This document shows positions 17,838 to 26,615 of a DNA stretch of 64,000 bases, in pieces (within the stretch, counting starts at the first letter, position 1; the number at the start of each line of letters is the position of its first letter). The DNA is from Myxococcota bacterium. Its GTDB lineage: Bacteria > Myxococcota_A > UBA9160 > SMWR01. Position numbers and translations under genes: made by a program. The notes under the pieces were generated by a model. It made no database searches. It was given only the letters and a program-made list of their open reading frames with translations, and was not told where the DNA came from. Location: assembly GCA_022447545.1 (NCBI GenBank), contig JAKVBI010000021.1, positions 1-64,000 on the forward strand, written 5' to 3'.

Positions 17838-19565
17838 ATGCATGGCTGGGTAGGTTTGTGTTTCTCGGGCGTGGTGTGGCTCGTCGCTGTTTCCGGCCTG
17901 GGTTGTTTTTCGGGTTCTGGAAAGGTCGATCTCCGAATCGTCGATGCAGAGACTGGGTTGATGGTGCCCGCTCGCGTCGAGTTGATCGATGACAGGCGCA
18001 GTGCCCACATTCCCGAGAGCGCTTTGCCAATCGATCTGGAATGTCTGGTTCCGCCCCCAAACTGGTGGAACTGGGGCCGCACCGACCATCTGTACAATCC
18101 GGCGACTGAAACCGACCAGTTCTACCTCTCGCGGAGAACTTCGATTTCGCTCCCGCCGGGGCGTTACCGACTCCGCGGCTTCCGGGGAATCGAGTATGAG
18201 GTCGCGGAACATAGTTTCGACGTAATAAGCGGTGAGACCACAACCGTCGAACTCGCGTTGAAGCGATGGATCGATTTGCCCAGTGAGGGCTGGTTCAGCG
18301 CCGACGATCACCTCCACATTCGGCGTGAGACCGCCGCAGATGACGTCCGCATTGCGGCCTGGATGACCGCCGAAGATCTTCATGTAGCGAACCTACTCGA
18401 GATGGGGACGTCACGAGGTCTTTTGGTCACTCAACAGCATCATTTCGGAGAAGACGGTGTCCACGAGTCTCAGGGGCATCTGCTCGTATCAGGGCAGGAG
18501 CACCCACGGACCCATTTTCTGGGACATACCCTCACCCTTGGCGCTGATCGGCGCATCGACCCGCTGGACACCTACATCGTCTACGAGACGACTTTTGCTC
18601 CGGCCCGGGCCGAGGGGGCCGCAACGGGCTTTGCCCACTACGGGAGGGGACCCGCCGAAGATGGGCTCGCGATCGACGCACCGCGCCAGTTGGTCGACTT
18701 CGTTGAGGTCCTACAGTTCGAACACCTCGATCCTCAGGTTTGGTACGCATTGTTGAACCTCGGAATTCGCCTGGCGCCGACCGCGGGCACCGATTTTCCA
18801 TGTGGCCCCTATAGCGTTCCAGGCCGAGAGCGTTTTTACACGCGTGTCGATGGGCCTTTGAGCCGAGAGGCCTGGGTCGAGGGGATCCGGAACGGACGGA
18901 CCTTCGTAACCAACGGACCGATTCTCGATTTCACCATCGACGGAGCGGGGCCCGGAGAGGAGGTTCGGCTCGAAGGGCCAGGTGAGGTCGAGATTCGGGG
19001 AAGGGTTCGGTTCGATCCCAACCGCGACGACGTGAAAATTCTGGAACTTGTCCGAAACGGCGAGGTGGTTGCCAGGGCTTGGCGTGAACCTGCATCGGAT
19101 CAGATCGAACTGTCTTTGTCGCAGCGCGTCCTCGAGCCGGCCTGGTTCGCACTCCGAGTCAGTGGCGACAAGCGTGGCGAAGCTCCCATGAAACCATTCC
19201 TTCCCGCTCCGGAATTTGCGCTCCGCTTCTTCGAGAACTTCGCCTCCGGAGCAGAACTCGGATCGCGTGAAGAGGTGGCTCGGCGTCGAGGCCCCAGGCC
19301 TTCACTGGCTCACACGGCTGCGGTTTGGATCGCGTTGGGAGATTCGCCGGTACGGGTGAATCCGACTCTCGTCGAAGATGCCCTCGCGCGCTTGGAAGAA
19401 CTCGAAGCTCGGCTCTCGGACGAGCGGGTGGCCGACCAGACGATCTGGGATTTCATTCCCTACAGCGATGGGGTGTCTTTAGAGCATCTTCAAAGCAACC
19501 GTCCTGCCCTTCTGACCGCTATCGCCGAGGCTCGTCGCTACTATCGGTCGCTATTGAATCGCTAA
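17838..19565 (+). CDS. CehA/McbA-type PHP metallohydrolase lipoprotein
   Basis: A 575-aa protein with a signal sequence ending in a lipobox (VSGLGC, Cys23). A beta-rich carboxypeptidase-regulatory-like region (about 28-145) precedes a PHP-type domain that starts at GWFSADDHLHIRRE, where His158 and His160 are metal ligands. Further likely ligands are in TQQHHFGED, FAHYG and GTDFPC. GPILDFTIDG and the following domain resemble the C-terminal half of CehA/McbA proteins, which include the carbaryl hydrolases. It is probably a lipid-anchored periplasmic or surface phosphoesterase or hydrolase. TAGACT 7 nt before the ATG suggests a leaderless message. Confidence 0.82.
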   Translation: MHGWVGLCFSGVVWLVAVSGLGCFSGSGKVDLRIVDAETGLMVPARVELIDDRRSAHIPESALPIDLECLVPPPNWWNWGRTDHLYNPATETDQFYLSRRTSISLPPGRYRLRGFRGIEYEVAEHSFDVISGETTTVELALKRWIDLPSEGWFSADDHLHIRRETAADDVRIAAWMTAEDLHVANLLEMGTSRGLLVTQQHHFGEDGVHESQGHLLVSGQEHPRTHFLGHTLTLGADRRIDPLDTYIVYETTFAPARAEGAATGFAHYGRGPAEDGLAIDAPRQLVDFVEVLQFEHLDPQVWYALLNLGIRLAPTAGTDFPCGPYSVPGRERFYTRVDGPLSREAWVEGIRNGRTFVTNGPILDFTIDGAGPGEEVRLEGPGEVEIRGRVRFDPNRDDVKILELVRNGEVVARAWREPASDQIELSLSQRVLEPAWFALRVSGDKRGEAPMKPFLPAPEFALRFFENFASGAELGSREEVARRRGPRPSLAHTAAVWIALGDSPVRVNPTLVEDALARLEELEARLSDERVADQTIWDFIPYSDGVSLEHLQSNRPALLTAIAEARRYYRSLLNR

Positions 19566-19631
19566 CTTCACGAGAGCGATTGCAGTCTGCTGTTCTGGTA
19601 GGATGGCGGCCAACTTTACGGAGGGTCTTCA

Positions 19632-20270
19632 ATGGCGTCCCCGAACACCGAAATTCCGGCCAGCGATCGCTCCGAATCGACTGCTCATGAGAGCCCTGCA
19701 GCCTCGGATGCCACCAGCCTTTGGGTCGTCGCACTGCGCGACGTGGCAATTCTGGCGGCTGGCTTCTCGCTGTTCGCAGCCGCTGACGCGTGGCATACCA
19801 TGACGGGGACTTTCTTGTCGGCTGCCCTGGTTCTGGTCGATGGTTTACTGGTAGGTGTGCTGCTCACGGCCTGGGTCCACGAATGGGGCCATTTCATCGG
19901 AGCGCGGATTTCGGGTGGTTCAGCGCCCCTGCGCCCAGCAATGGGTTTTCTGCCCCTCTTCGATTTTGATTATCCAAACAATACCCACCAACAATTCCAG
20001 GCCATGAGTATCGGTGGGAACGTCGCGCATTGGTCGGTCGTGCTCCTGCTTCTCGCGGGTCTTCCCTTGACCAGCGTGGGCCAGGTTGCGATTACGAGCA
20101 GCGCCTTCGGTTTCGCGATCTTCGCCAGCAGCATTGAGTTCCCCGTGATTCGCCATGTATCGAAGGGGCTGAGCGGAATGGAGGCGCTGGCGAAGATTCC
20201 GAAGGACTTCATCCGTCGGAACGGAAGCTACGGCTTGATTGCCGCCCTTGCTGCGCTGGCGGTTCTGTAA
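19632..20270 (+). CDS. Integral membrane protein with HEWGH metalloprotease-like motif
   Basis: A 212-aa protein with about five membrane segments. AWVHEWGHFIGAR (HExxH at 83-87) sits at the start of the second half of a hydrophobic region, as in site-2-protease-like (M50) enzymes. A second motif SIGGNVAHW (127-134) could supply another ligand, but the classical M50 NxxPxxxxD motif is not seen. An FPLF-like loop (MGFLPLFDFDYPNN) lies between. GGAGG 6 nt upstream supports the ATG at 19632. It follows the CehA-like lipoprotein gene and precedes the TM2 gene. An intramembrane protease role is inferred from the motif alone. Confidence 0.7.
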   Translation: MASPNTEIPASDRSESTAHESPAASDATSLWVVALRDVAILAAGFSLFAAADAWHTMTGTFLSAALVLVDGLLVGVLLTAWVHEWGHFIGARISGGSAPLRPAMGFLPLFDFDYPNNTHQQFQAMSIGGNVAHWSVVLLLLAGLPLTSVGQVAITSSAFGFAIFASSIEFPVIRHVSKGLSGMEALAKIPKDFIRRNGSYGLIAALAALAVL

Positions 20271-20386
20271 CGGGCAGCACCAGAGCTCAGCGGCAGCCTG
20301 AGGCCGTGGCCGAACCCTGGCGTGGGAGCGTGGAAGGGGTCGAGCGGGGGAGGGTGTCGCCCGGCAGGCTTGGAGCCCGTATTCGC

Positions 20387-20392
20387 TAGAAT
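20387..20392 (+). promoter_or_regulatory. -10-like TAGAAT, 7 nt before an ATG (leaderless start)
   Basis: TAGAAT is followed by seven nucleotides and the ATG of the TM2 gene, with no Shine-Dalgarno. Confidence 0.5.
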
Positions 20393-20399
20393 CGGCTTC

Positions 20400-20795
20400 A
20401 TGACTGAAGCCTTTCGCGACACCCACCTCAAGTCGATTGGCTACCTACTCTGGATCTTTGGGTTCCTGGGTTGTCATCGCTTCTACTTCGGTCGCCCCAT
20501 TTCGGGAACGATCTGGTTCTTTACCTTCGGGCTTCTAGGGGTCGGCTGGCTCATCGATCTCTTCCTGATTCCTTCGATGGATCGAGAAGCGGATCTTCGC
20601 TACCGGCCCGGTCCTTTCGATTATTCGCTCGCTTGGATCTTTCTCACGTTTTTCGGGCTTTTGGGGATTCATCGTTTCTACATTGGGAAGTGGCCCACGG
20701 CGATTCTCTACTTGTTGACCGGAGGGCTCTTTTTCATCGGAATCCTCTACGACCTGTGGACGCTCAACGAACAGGTCGATGCTGCAAATGCGTGA
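20400..20795 (+). CDS. TM2-domain protein with two TM2 units
   Basis: A 131-aa membrane protein. The ATG at 20400 is chosen because the first TM2 unit then begins normally; an in-frame ATG 26 codons upstream would add a Gly-rich non-conserved stretch. Two TM2 signatures are visible, FLGCHRFYFGRPISGTIW and LLGIHRFYIGKWPTAILY, each followed by a second hydrophobic helix and an LIDLF or LYDLW motif. TM2 proteins are common, and their function is poorly defined. TAGAAT 7 nt upstream and the lack of a ribosome site suggest a leaderless message. The sigma-54 activator follows after 80 bases. Confidence 0.88.
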   Translation: MTEAFRDTHLKSIGYLLWIFGFLGCHRFYFGRPISGTIWFFTFGLLGVGWLIDLFLIPSMDREADLRYRPGPFDYSLAWIFLTFFGLLGIHRFYIGKWPTAILYLLTGGLFFIGILYDLWTLNEQVDAANA

Positions 20796-20875
20796 TACTG
20801 GAGCAGACTCCCAGCAAATGGGTGTTATGAACTCGGCACGACCCGTCGTTTTGTGATGCGTCGATTGGAGAATTC

Positions 20876-23632
20876 ATGAGCCCGCTCCGAGTTCGTATCC
20901 TGGCCTCGATGGCGGCCTTGGTGAGTTTCCTCATCCTTTCTGTCGGCCTTTTGAGTCTCTACGAGCGGGTGGGAACCACCTGGTCGGGTTTACCTCTGTC
21001 GGTCAACGCCTATTTGGGCCCCGATATCCTCATTCCAGAAAATCTCCACCAGGCGACCGCCGGCCTGGTCTACTCCGACCGCATTGTCGAAGTCGACGGG
21101 TATCCAGTGGTGACTGGCGCCGAAGTTCAGGCTCTGGTCGGAAGGAGAGCGGCCGGTCAGCGGGTCATCTATGGAATCGAAACCACGTCGGGAATCCGAT
21201 CCGAAATCGACCTCCCAGTGCAGTTGCTCGATGCCGATTACGTTCGCTCGGTATTTCTTCCACTGGTACTCATCGGCATCGCATTCCTCGTTTTCTCCAC
21301 CATTCCCGTCATGGCGCGTCCCGAGCTCCCTCTGGCTCGTGCCGTGTTTGCTCTGGCACTGGGAGTCGTTACGTTCGCGAACTTCTCCCTGGTCGACATT
21401 TTTCTCACCTACGTGATCGCCCCATGGTCGTTCATGTTCGCGACTTTCTTTACAGCGGGAATGTTCCACTTCTCCATGTTATTCCCCGAGGAAAGGTGGC
21501 CACACAGCGCATACCCGGTTCCAACAGCCGTCGGATTGTACGGGGGCATGGCACTCTTCTGGTCCTTCTTCATCTTCGCAACACTGCATCAGCCGGATTG
21601 GGTTCCTCTGTTGCGCGGAGTGGCCGTGGCCATGGTCGTCGTGGCTGCTGGATGTCTGATCGCCAATCTGGTCGATGCGGCTTGGCGCTCCGAGGAGCCC
21701 AGAATTCGGAGGCTCGCGCGCTTGGGGCTCACTGCGCCCATCATGTGGTTGGCGGGAGTTCTTTCGATCTTTCTCACCAGTTATGGGGTCATTGATACCT
21801 ACGTTCCCCCCATCGCCCAACTCCTACCCGGGGCGATTCTGGTGTTCTGTGCCTTCTACGGCACTGTCGTCGACAACGCCTTTGAGATTGACGAGGTGGC
21901 CCGTCGCCTGATCGCATTCTTCGCGGTGGGCTTGGTGGCAGTCTCGGCGTATCTGGTCTTGTTGGGTCTGCTTTCACTCTTTCTAGGAACGGTGGGGGCC
22001 TTCACGGGTGCGAGCCTCGCTGCGATCCTTCTCGTGTGTCTGGCACCGGTGGTTCCTGCCGTACACGTGCGTGTCGAAGACTTCGTGGAAGCCGCCTTGT
22101 TTCCCGCCCGACGCCGCGCTCGGGAGGCGATCGAGCGGGCCGCGCGAGAAATCGGAAGCCATCGCCGGCCCCAAGATCTGGTCAGCTTTCTTTGCGAGAC
22201 TCTGGGTGATGCAATTCCATGCTCTTCGGTTCGCGTGGTCATCGGAGCCCGGGGCGAGCCGATGACCGAAGTCGCTCCACCCGCCGGCCGTATCGGCCTT
22301 CGGCTTCCGACCGAAGATGCGCTCTACATGGCACTGGAGATGGGTTCGAGCGTGAGCCAGGAAGCACGTCTGACTGGCCGGCGCCGACTTCCACAGGGCG
22401 CGATTGCGCGGAGCAGAGATCTCGGTGCGCACTTGGTCGTAGCCCTGACGCCCAGCGAATCGGTCATCGGAGGGATCCTGCTCGGCGAGCGAGACGATGG
22501 TCAGCTGTACACGGCTCAGGACGAACACCTGATCGAAATGATCGCGCGGCAGGCTGCAGTGGCACTCGAGAACGCAGCATTTTGGGAGGAGATCGAGACT
22601 CTGCGTCAGCGGCTCGAGAAGGAGAATTTGTATCTGCGGGAGCAGGCCGCCGTCGAGATGCAAGTTGGCGATATCGTGGGCCGGAGTGCAGGAGTCATCG
22701 AACTCGTCAATCAGATCCGCCAGGTTGCCGCCACGGATGCTTCGGTCCTGTTGATCGGTGAGACGGGTACGGGCAAGGAATTGGCTGTGCGCGCTCTGCA
22801 CGGGCTCAGCCCCCGCTCAGAGGGCCCACTGGCTCAAGTGGCTTGCGCGGCTCTTCCCGAGAATCTCCTGGAGAGCGAGTTGTTCGGCCATGAGAAGGGA
22901 GCCTTCAGTGGTGCCGATTCTCTCCGCGTGGGCCGTATCGAAGCCGCCGATGGTGGCACCTTTTTTTTCGACGACGTCGACACTCTGCCACTGGGCGTCC
23001 AGGCCAAGCTGCTCCGGGCACTTCAGGAGGGTGAGGTGCAGCGGCTGGGAAGCAATGATGTGCGTCAAGTCGATGTCCGAATCGTTGCCTCGACCAATCG
23101 GGATCTGCTCACGGAGGTTCGGGAAGGTCGTTTTCGTGAAGATCTCTACTATCGCCTGGCCGTGGTCCCAATTCGGTTACCGCCTTTGCGTGAGCGTCGA
23201 GAGGACATTCCGCTATTGGCCGAACACTTCGTTTCCGTGGAATCGGTCAGGTTGGGATGCCACGTGCGAGGGATCTCGGTGGAAATGATGGAGGCGCTCG
23301 AGAACTATTCGTGGCCTGGCAACATTCGAGAGCTTCGCAACGTGATCGAAAGAGCGCTCGTCCTGGCCACCGATGATGTGCTCCGTCTTCCCGGCCCTCT
23401 GGAAACAGCCGCGAGCGTCCCCAGTGGTGAATCCGTTTCTGCCGCCAGGGATGAAGAACTCGGCACGGCAAGCCTGGCGGAATTGATGCGGCGCTACAAG
23501 ACCCACCTCGTCAAGGCGGCGCTGAGTCGGTCGGGTGGAAATCAACGGCGAGCGGCCGAGATTCTGGGGATGCACCGTCCCAGCCTGACTCGTATGATCC
23601 GCGACCTGGGCCTGCGTGGCGAACCGGATTGA
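20876..23632 (+). CDS. Membrane-bound sigma-54 activator: PDZ-like, multi-TM, GAF, AAA+, Fis-type HTH
   Basis: A 918-aa one-piece regulator. In order: TM helix (8-28); a PDZ-like module (about 60-112, AGLVYSDRIVEVDGYPV); about seven further TM helices (125-395); a GAF-like domain (about 420-565); a short coiled coil (570-595); the AAA+ domain with Walker A GETGTGKE (628-635), ESELFGHEKGAFSGA (666-680) and the arginine-finger region FREDLYYRL; and a C-terminal HTH (AALSRSGGNQRRAAEILGMHRPSLTRMI). Two features are unusual: the GAFTGA loop reads GAFSGA, and Walker B reads GGTFFFDDVD, with Asp in place of the catalytic Glu. The N-terminus suggests sensing at the membrane. Target promoters are unknown. 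Confidence 0.92.
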   Translation: MSPLRVRILASMAALVSFLILSVGLLSLYERVGTTWSGLPLSVNAYLGPDILIPENLHQATAGLVYSDRIVEVDGYPVVTGAEVQALVGRRAAGQRVIYGIETTSGIRSEIDLPVQLLDADYVRSVFLPLVLIGIAFLVFSTIPVMARPELPLARAVFALALGVVTFANFSLVDIFLTYVIAPWSFMFATFFTAGMFHFSMLFPEERWPHSAYPVPTAVGLYGGMALFWSFFIFATLHQPDWVPLLRGVAVAMVVVAAGCLIANLVDAAWRSEEPRIRRLARLGLTAPIMWLAGVLSIFLTSYGVIDTYVPPIAQLLPGAILVFCAFYGTVVDNAFEIDEVARRLIAFFAVGLVAVSAYLVLLGLLSLFLGTVGAFTGASLAAILLVCLAPVVPAVHVRVEDFVEAALFPARRRAREAIERAAREIGSHRRPQDLVSFLCETLGDAIPCSSVRVVIGARGEPMTEVAPPAGRIGLRLPTEDALYMALEMGSSVSQEARLTGRRRLPQGAIARSRDLGAHLVVALTPSESVIGGILLGERDDGQLYTAQDEHLIEMIARQAAVALENAAFWEEIETLRQRLEKENLYLREQAAVEMQVGDIVGRSAGVIELVNQIRQVAATDASVLLIGETGTGKELAVRALHGLSPRSEGPLAQVACAALPENLLESELFGHEKGAFSGADSLRVGRIEAADGGTFFFDDVDTLPLGVQAKLLRALQEGEVQRLGSNDVRQVDVRIVASTNRDLLTEVREGRFREDLYYRLAVVPIRLPPLRERREDIPLLAEHFVSVESVRLGCHVRGISVEMMEALENYSWPGNIRELRNVIERALVLATDDVLRLPGPLETAASVPSGESVSAARDEELGTASLAELMRRYKTHLVKAALSRSGGNQRRAAEILGMHRPSLTRMIRDLGLRGEPD

Positions 23633-23718
23633 GACCTGGGTCGCACAGGACCTTCGCTCGGAGTACTCCCAGGTTTTTACCCGTTTCATCCATGACGTGA
23701 ATGTGCTGCACTCTCCTC

Positions 23719-24624
23719 ATGGAACTCTGGGTTCCGATCACCATCGCTGCGGCGTTTTCTCAGAACATTCGGGCGGCACTCCAAAAAGTCTTGAAGGATC
23801 GGCTCTCGGATGCAGGCGCCACTTTTGTGCGCTTTGGCTTCGGTCTGCCCGTCGCCATCGTGTATTTGCTGGTCCTGAAGTCTTGGATGGGTTCCGATCT
23901 GCCCGATCCGAGTTCCGCATTCGTAGCTTTTGGTCTGTTGGGTGGGACGACACAGATCGTGGCCACATTCTTGCTCGTGCGTTTGTTCTCGCTCCGCAAC
24001 TTCGCCGTGGGCACCGCCTATTCGAAGACCGAGCCTATCCAGGCCGCTTTTTTCGGGATCGTTCTACTCGGCGAAACTCCCCAGTTGGCCGCCGCGTTGG
24101 CCATCGCGATCAGCACTGTGGGGGTCGGTGCTATTTCAGTGGCTCGAAGTGAATTCTCGCCTACGGGTCTCTTTTCATCGCTGGTGAGCCCGCCTGCTTT
24201 GATTGGCCTCGCCTCGGGGGCCTTGTTCGGGGTGTCGGCGGTCGCTTATCGGGCGGCTTCTCTGGCGCTCGGCGGGCCGGGCTTCATGATGCAGGCGGCC
24301 TTCACGCTGACGTGCGTCATTCTGTATCAGACGCTGGCCATGGTCCTCTATCTTGCATGGTTTGAACCGGGACAGTTGACCGCAGTGCTTCGCAACTGGC
24401 GACCTTCGGCATGGGTCGGCCTGGTAGGCGTCGTGGGATCGGCGTGTTGGTTCACCGCCATGACGATCCAGAACGCGGCGTACGTGAGAGCACTGGGTCA
24501 GGTCGAGTTGTTCTTCACCGCGATGGTTTCCTGGTTTTATTTCCGCGAGCGGCTGAACCGGATCGAGATCGCCGGTATCGCCTTGATCGCGTTCGGGATC
24601 GTGCTGCTTTTGATCGAGACCTGA
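23719..24624 (+). CDS. EamA/DMT-family permease
   Basis: A protein of about 301 aa with ten hydrophobic segments in two homologous EamA halves (for example GTAYSKTEPIQAAFFGIVLLGE in the first and VRALGQVELFFTAMVSWFYFRE in the second). These are transporters of metabolites or amino acids in the inner membrane; the substrate is not readable. The start is uncertain: an ATG at 23701 is in frame, but MELWVPITIAAAF at 23719 looks like the natural N-terminus, and neither has a strong ribosome site. It begins 86 bases after the sigma-54 activator and ends just before a hairpin shared with the convergent methyltransferase. Confidence 0.88.
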   Translation: MELWVPITIAAAFSQNIRAALQKVLKDRLSDAGATFVRFGFGLPVAIVYLLVLKSWMGSDLPDPSSAFVAFGLLGGTTQIVATFLLVRLFSLRNFAVGTAYSKTEPIQAAFFGIVLLGETPQLAAALAIAISTVGVGAISVARSEFSPTGLFSSLVSPPALIGLASGALFGVSAVAYRAASLALGGPGFMMQAAFTLTCVILYQTLAMVLYLAWFEPGQLTAVLRNWRPSAWVGLVGVVGSACWFTAMTIQNAAYVRALGQVELFFTAMVSWFYFRERLNRIEIAGIALIAFGIVLLLIET

Positions 24625-24626
24625 AT

Positions 24627-24644
24627 CGGCAAGAGATCTTGCCG
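24627..24644. terminator. Hairpin between convergent genes
   Basis: CGGCAAG-AGAT-CTTGCCG forms a perfect 7-bp stem with a 4-nt loop, starting 2 bases after the EamA stop and ending 10 bases before the convergent methyltransferase's last base. It lacks a T-tract on either side, so it may work poorly or with Rho. Confidence 0.55.
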
Positions 24645-24654
24645 TGCCCGTCCT

Positions 24655-25296
24655 TCAAACCTCGTTGGGAACCCGCCAAAGACTTGCGAGCCAGGGCTGT
24701 TGGTCGCGGGGTTTTCCAGGCGGTCTGTAGTAGTGCCGGATCTCTTCGAAGCCAGCCGCGAGGGCAAAACCCTTCCAGGCTTCGAAATCGTGATAGGAGC
24801 CGTAGCGGGATCCTTGCCAGCCTTCTTCGCCCTGGCCGCGGGGATTGGAGGAGAAGAGTACGCCTCCAGGGCGAAGGCATTCGAGGAGTTCGCGGAGAAC
24901 CCGCAAGACCTCCTGGCGGGGAACGTGGAACAGGCTGGCGTTTGCGAATACGCCGTCGAAGTGTCTGGAGGGGAGCTCGAGTCGCAGGAAATCTTGTAGC
25001 CAGACCTCGCATGCCGCATGAGTTCGTGCCATTTGAGCAAAGGTTTCCGACCCATCGAGCCCGATAGGGTCGTGTCCACGGCGTATGAATTCCATCAAGT
25101 CACGCCCGGGACCACATCCCAAATCGAGAATCCGGGCGGGTGCGGGAGCGCGCAGTTCGGAAAGCAGGGCGTCGATGTTCTGGGAAACATCGTGGTTCCG
25201 CGTTCCACTCCAGAAACCATCTGCGCGGTTGTCGTAGTCGTCGAGTGTGGTGTGTGTGATCTCGCGCAGCTGCGCATCCGTGAGTTCGGTGGTCAC
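24655..25296 (-). CDS. SAM-dependent methyltransferase (Methyltransf_11/TehB-like)
   Basis: A 213-aa soluble protein starting at GTG 25296, supported by GGGAGG 6 nt upstream. Motif I is ILDLGCGPGRDL (about 56-67), followed by the acidic LDGSE after beta-2, then FDGVFANASLFHV and CLRPGGVLF as the motif IV and VI regions. The N-terminal half carries DYDNRADGFW, seen in small free-standing methyltransferases annotated as TehB-like or ubiquinone-type. The substrate is unknown. It is co-directional with the YchF-like gene 90 bases upstream. Confidence 0.88.
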   Translation of the reverse strand: MTTELTDAQLREITHTTLDDYDNRADGFWSGTRNHDVSQNIDALLSELRAPAPARILDLGCGPGRDLMEFIRRGHDPIGLDGSETFAQMARTHAACEVWLQDFLRLELPSRHFDGVFANASLFHVPRQEVLRVLRELLECLRPGGVLFSSNPRGQGEEGWQGSRYGSYHDFEAWKGFALAAGFEEIRHYYRPPGKPRDQQPWLASLWRVPNEV

Positions 25297-25386
25297 TGCC
25301 TGCCTCCCTGTCTCGGCAGGTTTTTCGAACGATTCGGAAAGGTCGCGTTCGAAGTGGGGCGCAATACAGGGTTTTCGATTTGTGAC

Positions 25387-26424
25387 TCAGACGTTGAATC
25401 GGAAATGGATGACATCACCATCCTGAACCACGTAGTCCTTTCCCTCGACGCGTAGCTTCCCAGCCTCTCGACACTTCGACTCGCTACCGAGCGCGAGGAG
25501 ATCTTCCCAGTGGATGACTTCTGCTCGGATGAAACCCCGCTCGATATCCGAGTGGATTTTTCCGGCAGCTCGAGGTGCTGGGGTACCCCTGGGAACCGGC
25601 CAAGCTCGGCATTCGTCGGGTCCGACCGTCAGCATCGAGATCAGATCGATGAGATCGAATGCTGCGCGGATGAAACGGTGACTCGCTGGTTCCTCGAGTC
25701 CGAGGGATTCGAGGAATTCGGATTGCTCTTCTTCGGGCATCTGGGCGATGTCCATCTCGACGGGTCCGGAAAGCGCTACTAGCCCGAGGCCGCGTTCCGC
25801 GGCCGCCTCGGTCAGGTCGTCGGGAACGGGTTCCGCAACCGAATCCTCTGGCACGTTGAGCGCAAGCAGCAGTGGCTTCAGCGTCAGGAACGCGTAACCT
25901 GAAATCAGCCGAATCTCCTCTTCACCGAGGCCGATAGAGCGAAGCGGAGTTTCTGCCTCGAGAGCAGACTGGAGCCTCTCGAGGAGTTCGAGCTCGCGAG
26001 GGTCAGATCGGTCCTTTCGGAGCCTCGCGACTCTGTCCTCCACGATCTGGAGGTCCGCGAGGATGCATTCAGTCTCAAGTTCGATGATCTCGTCGAGTGC
26101 AGCGGGTGGCTCACCGCTCGCGGATTCAAAACCACGGAGCACCTGACAGAGAGCATCGACTTCTCTCATGGCATTGAGGACCGCCCGATCCAGGCTGTCC
26201 TCGCGCCCTCCCGGCAGATCTCGGAAGGTAATTTCGGCGTAGGTGGTTTTTTTCGGGTCGTAGAGGCTGCACATGGCATCCACTCGAGAATCCGGAACCT
26301 TGACGACACCTACGTTGGCCTTGCTGCTTCGTCCCTCGTACCCCGTCGCGACTTCGAAGCCGGTCAGGGCCCCGAAGACCGTGCTCTTGCCGCTTTCCGG
26401 CATTCCCACCAATCCGATCTTCAT
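25387..26424 (-). CDS. Divergent YchF/OLA1-type P-loop NTPase with TGS domain
   Basis: A 345-aa member of the Obg/YchF family. The G1 loop is GMPESGKST (7-15) instead of the usual GLPNVGKST. The G3 region is shortened to [12 protein letters not shown] and lacks the normal GASKGEGLGNKFL stretch. NVPE at about 190 matches YchF's ATP-type NxxE motif. Where YchF has the hydrolysis-linked His in LVHVVRCF, this protein has LCQVLRGF. A coiled insert (110-160) and a C-terminal TGS/DUF933 domain ([28 protein letters not shown]) are intact. It is probably a specialised paralogue of housekeeping YchF. The start has no Shine-Dalgarno and a TAGCCT 9 nt upstream. Confidence 0.88.
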   Translation of the reverse strand: MKIGLVGMPESGKSTVFGALTGFEVATGYEGRSSKANVGVVKVPDSRVDAMCSLYDPKKTTYAEITFRDLPGGREDSLDRAVLNAMREVDALCQVLRGFESASGEPPAALDEIIELETECILADLQIVEDRVARLRKDRSDPRELELLERLQSALEAETPLRSIGLGEEEIRLISGYAFLTLKPLLLALNVPEDSVAEPVPDDLTEAAAERGLGLVALSGPVEMDIAQMPEEEQSEFLESLGLEEPASHRFIRAAFDLIDLISMLTVGPDECRAWPVPRGTPAPRAAGKIHSDIERGFIRAEVIHWEDLLALGSESKCREAGKLRVEGKDYVVQDGDVIHFRFNV

Positions 26425-26433
26425 GGTGGCCCA

Positions 26434-26439
26434 AGGCTA
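26434..26439 (-). promoter_or_regulatory. -10-like TAGCCT, 9 nt before the YchF-like ATG
   Basis: On the minus strand TAGCCT is followed by nine nucleotides and the ATG, with no Shine-Dalgarno. This is a weaker member of the TAnnnT leaderless class. Confidence 0.35.
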
Positions 26440-26615
26440 CACCGCCCGAACAGCTTGTCACGCCCCCCGGATTCAGCGCGGGAACTTGCCTCCGCGCTCA
26501 AAAGATCCGGGTGGATCCTCTTTGGCTGCATGTCGAGACACCGGGAGGAGTACGATGGGCGATTCACGGCGCAAGGCTACTCGGTGGAAGGCCGAACCAG
26601 GGCGAGAGAACCCAG

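Noticed and set aside
22008-22801. Open frames of up to 272 codons overlapping the sigma-54 activator
   Set aside because: They fall wholly within a gene that has unbroken domain structure.
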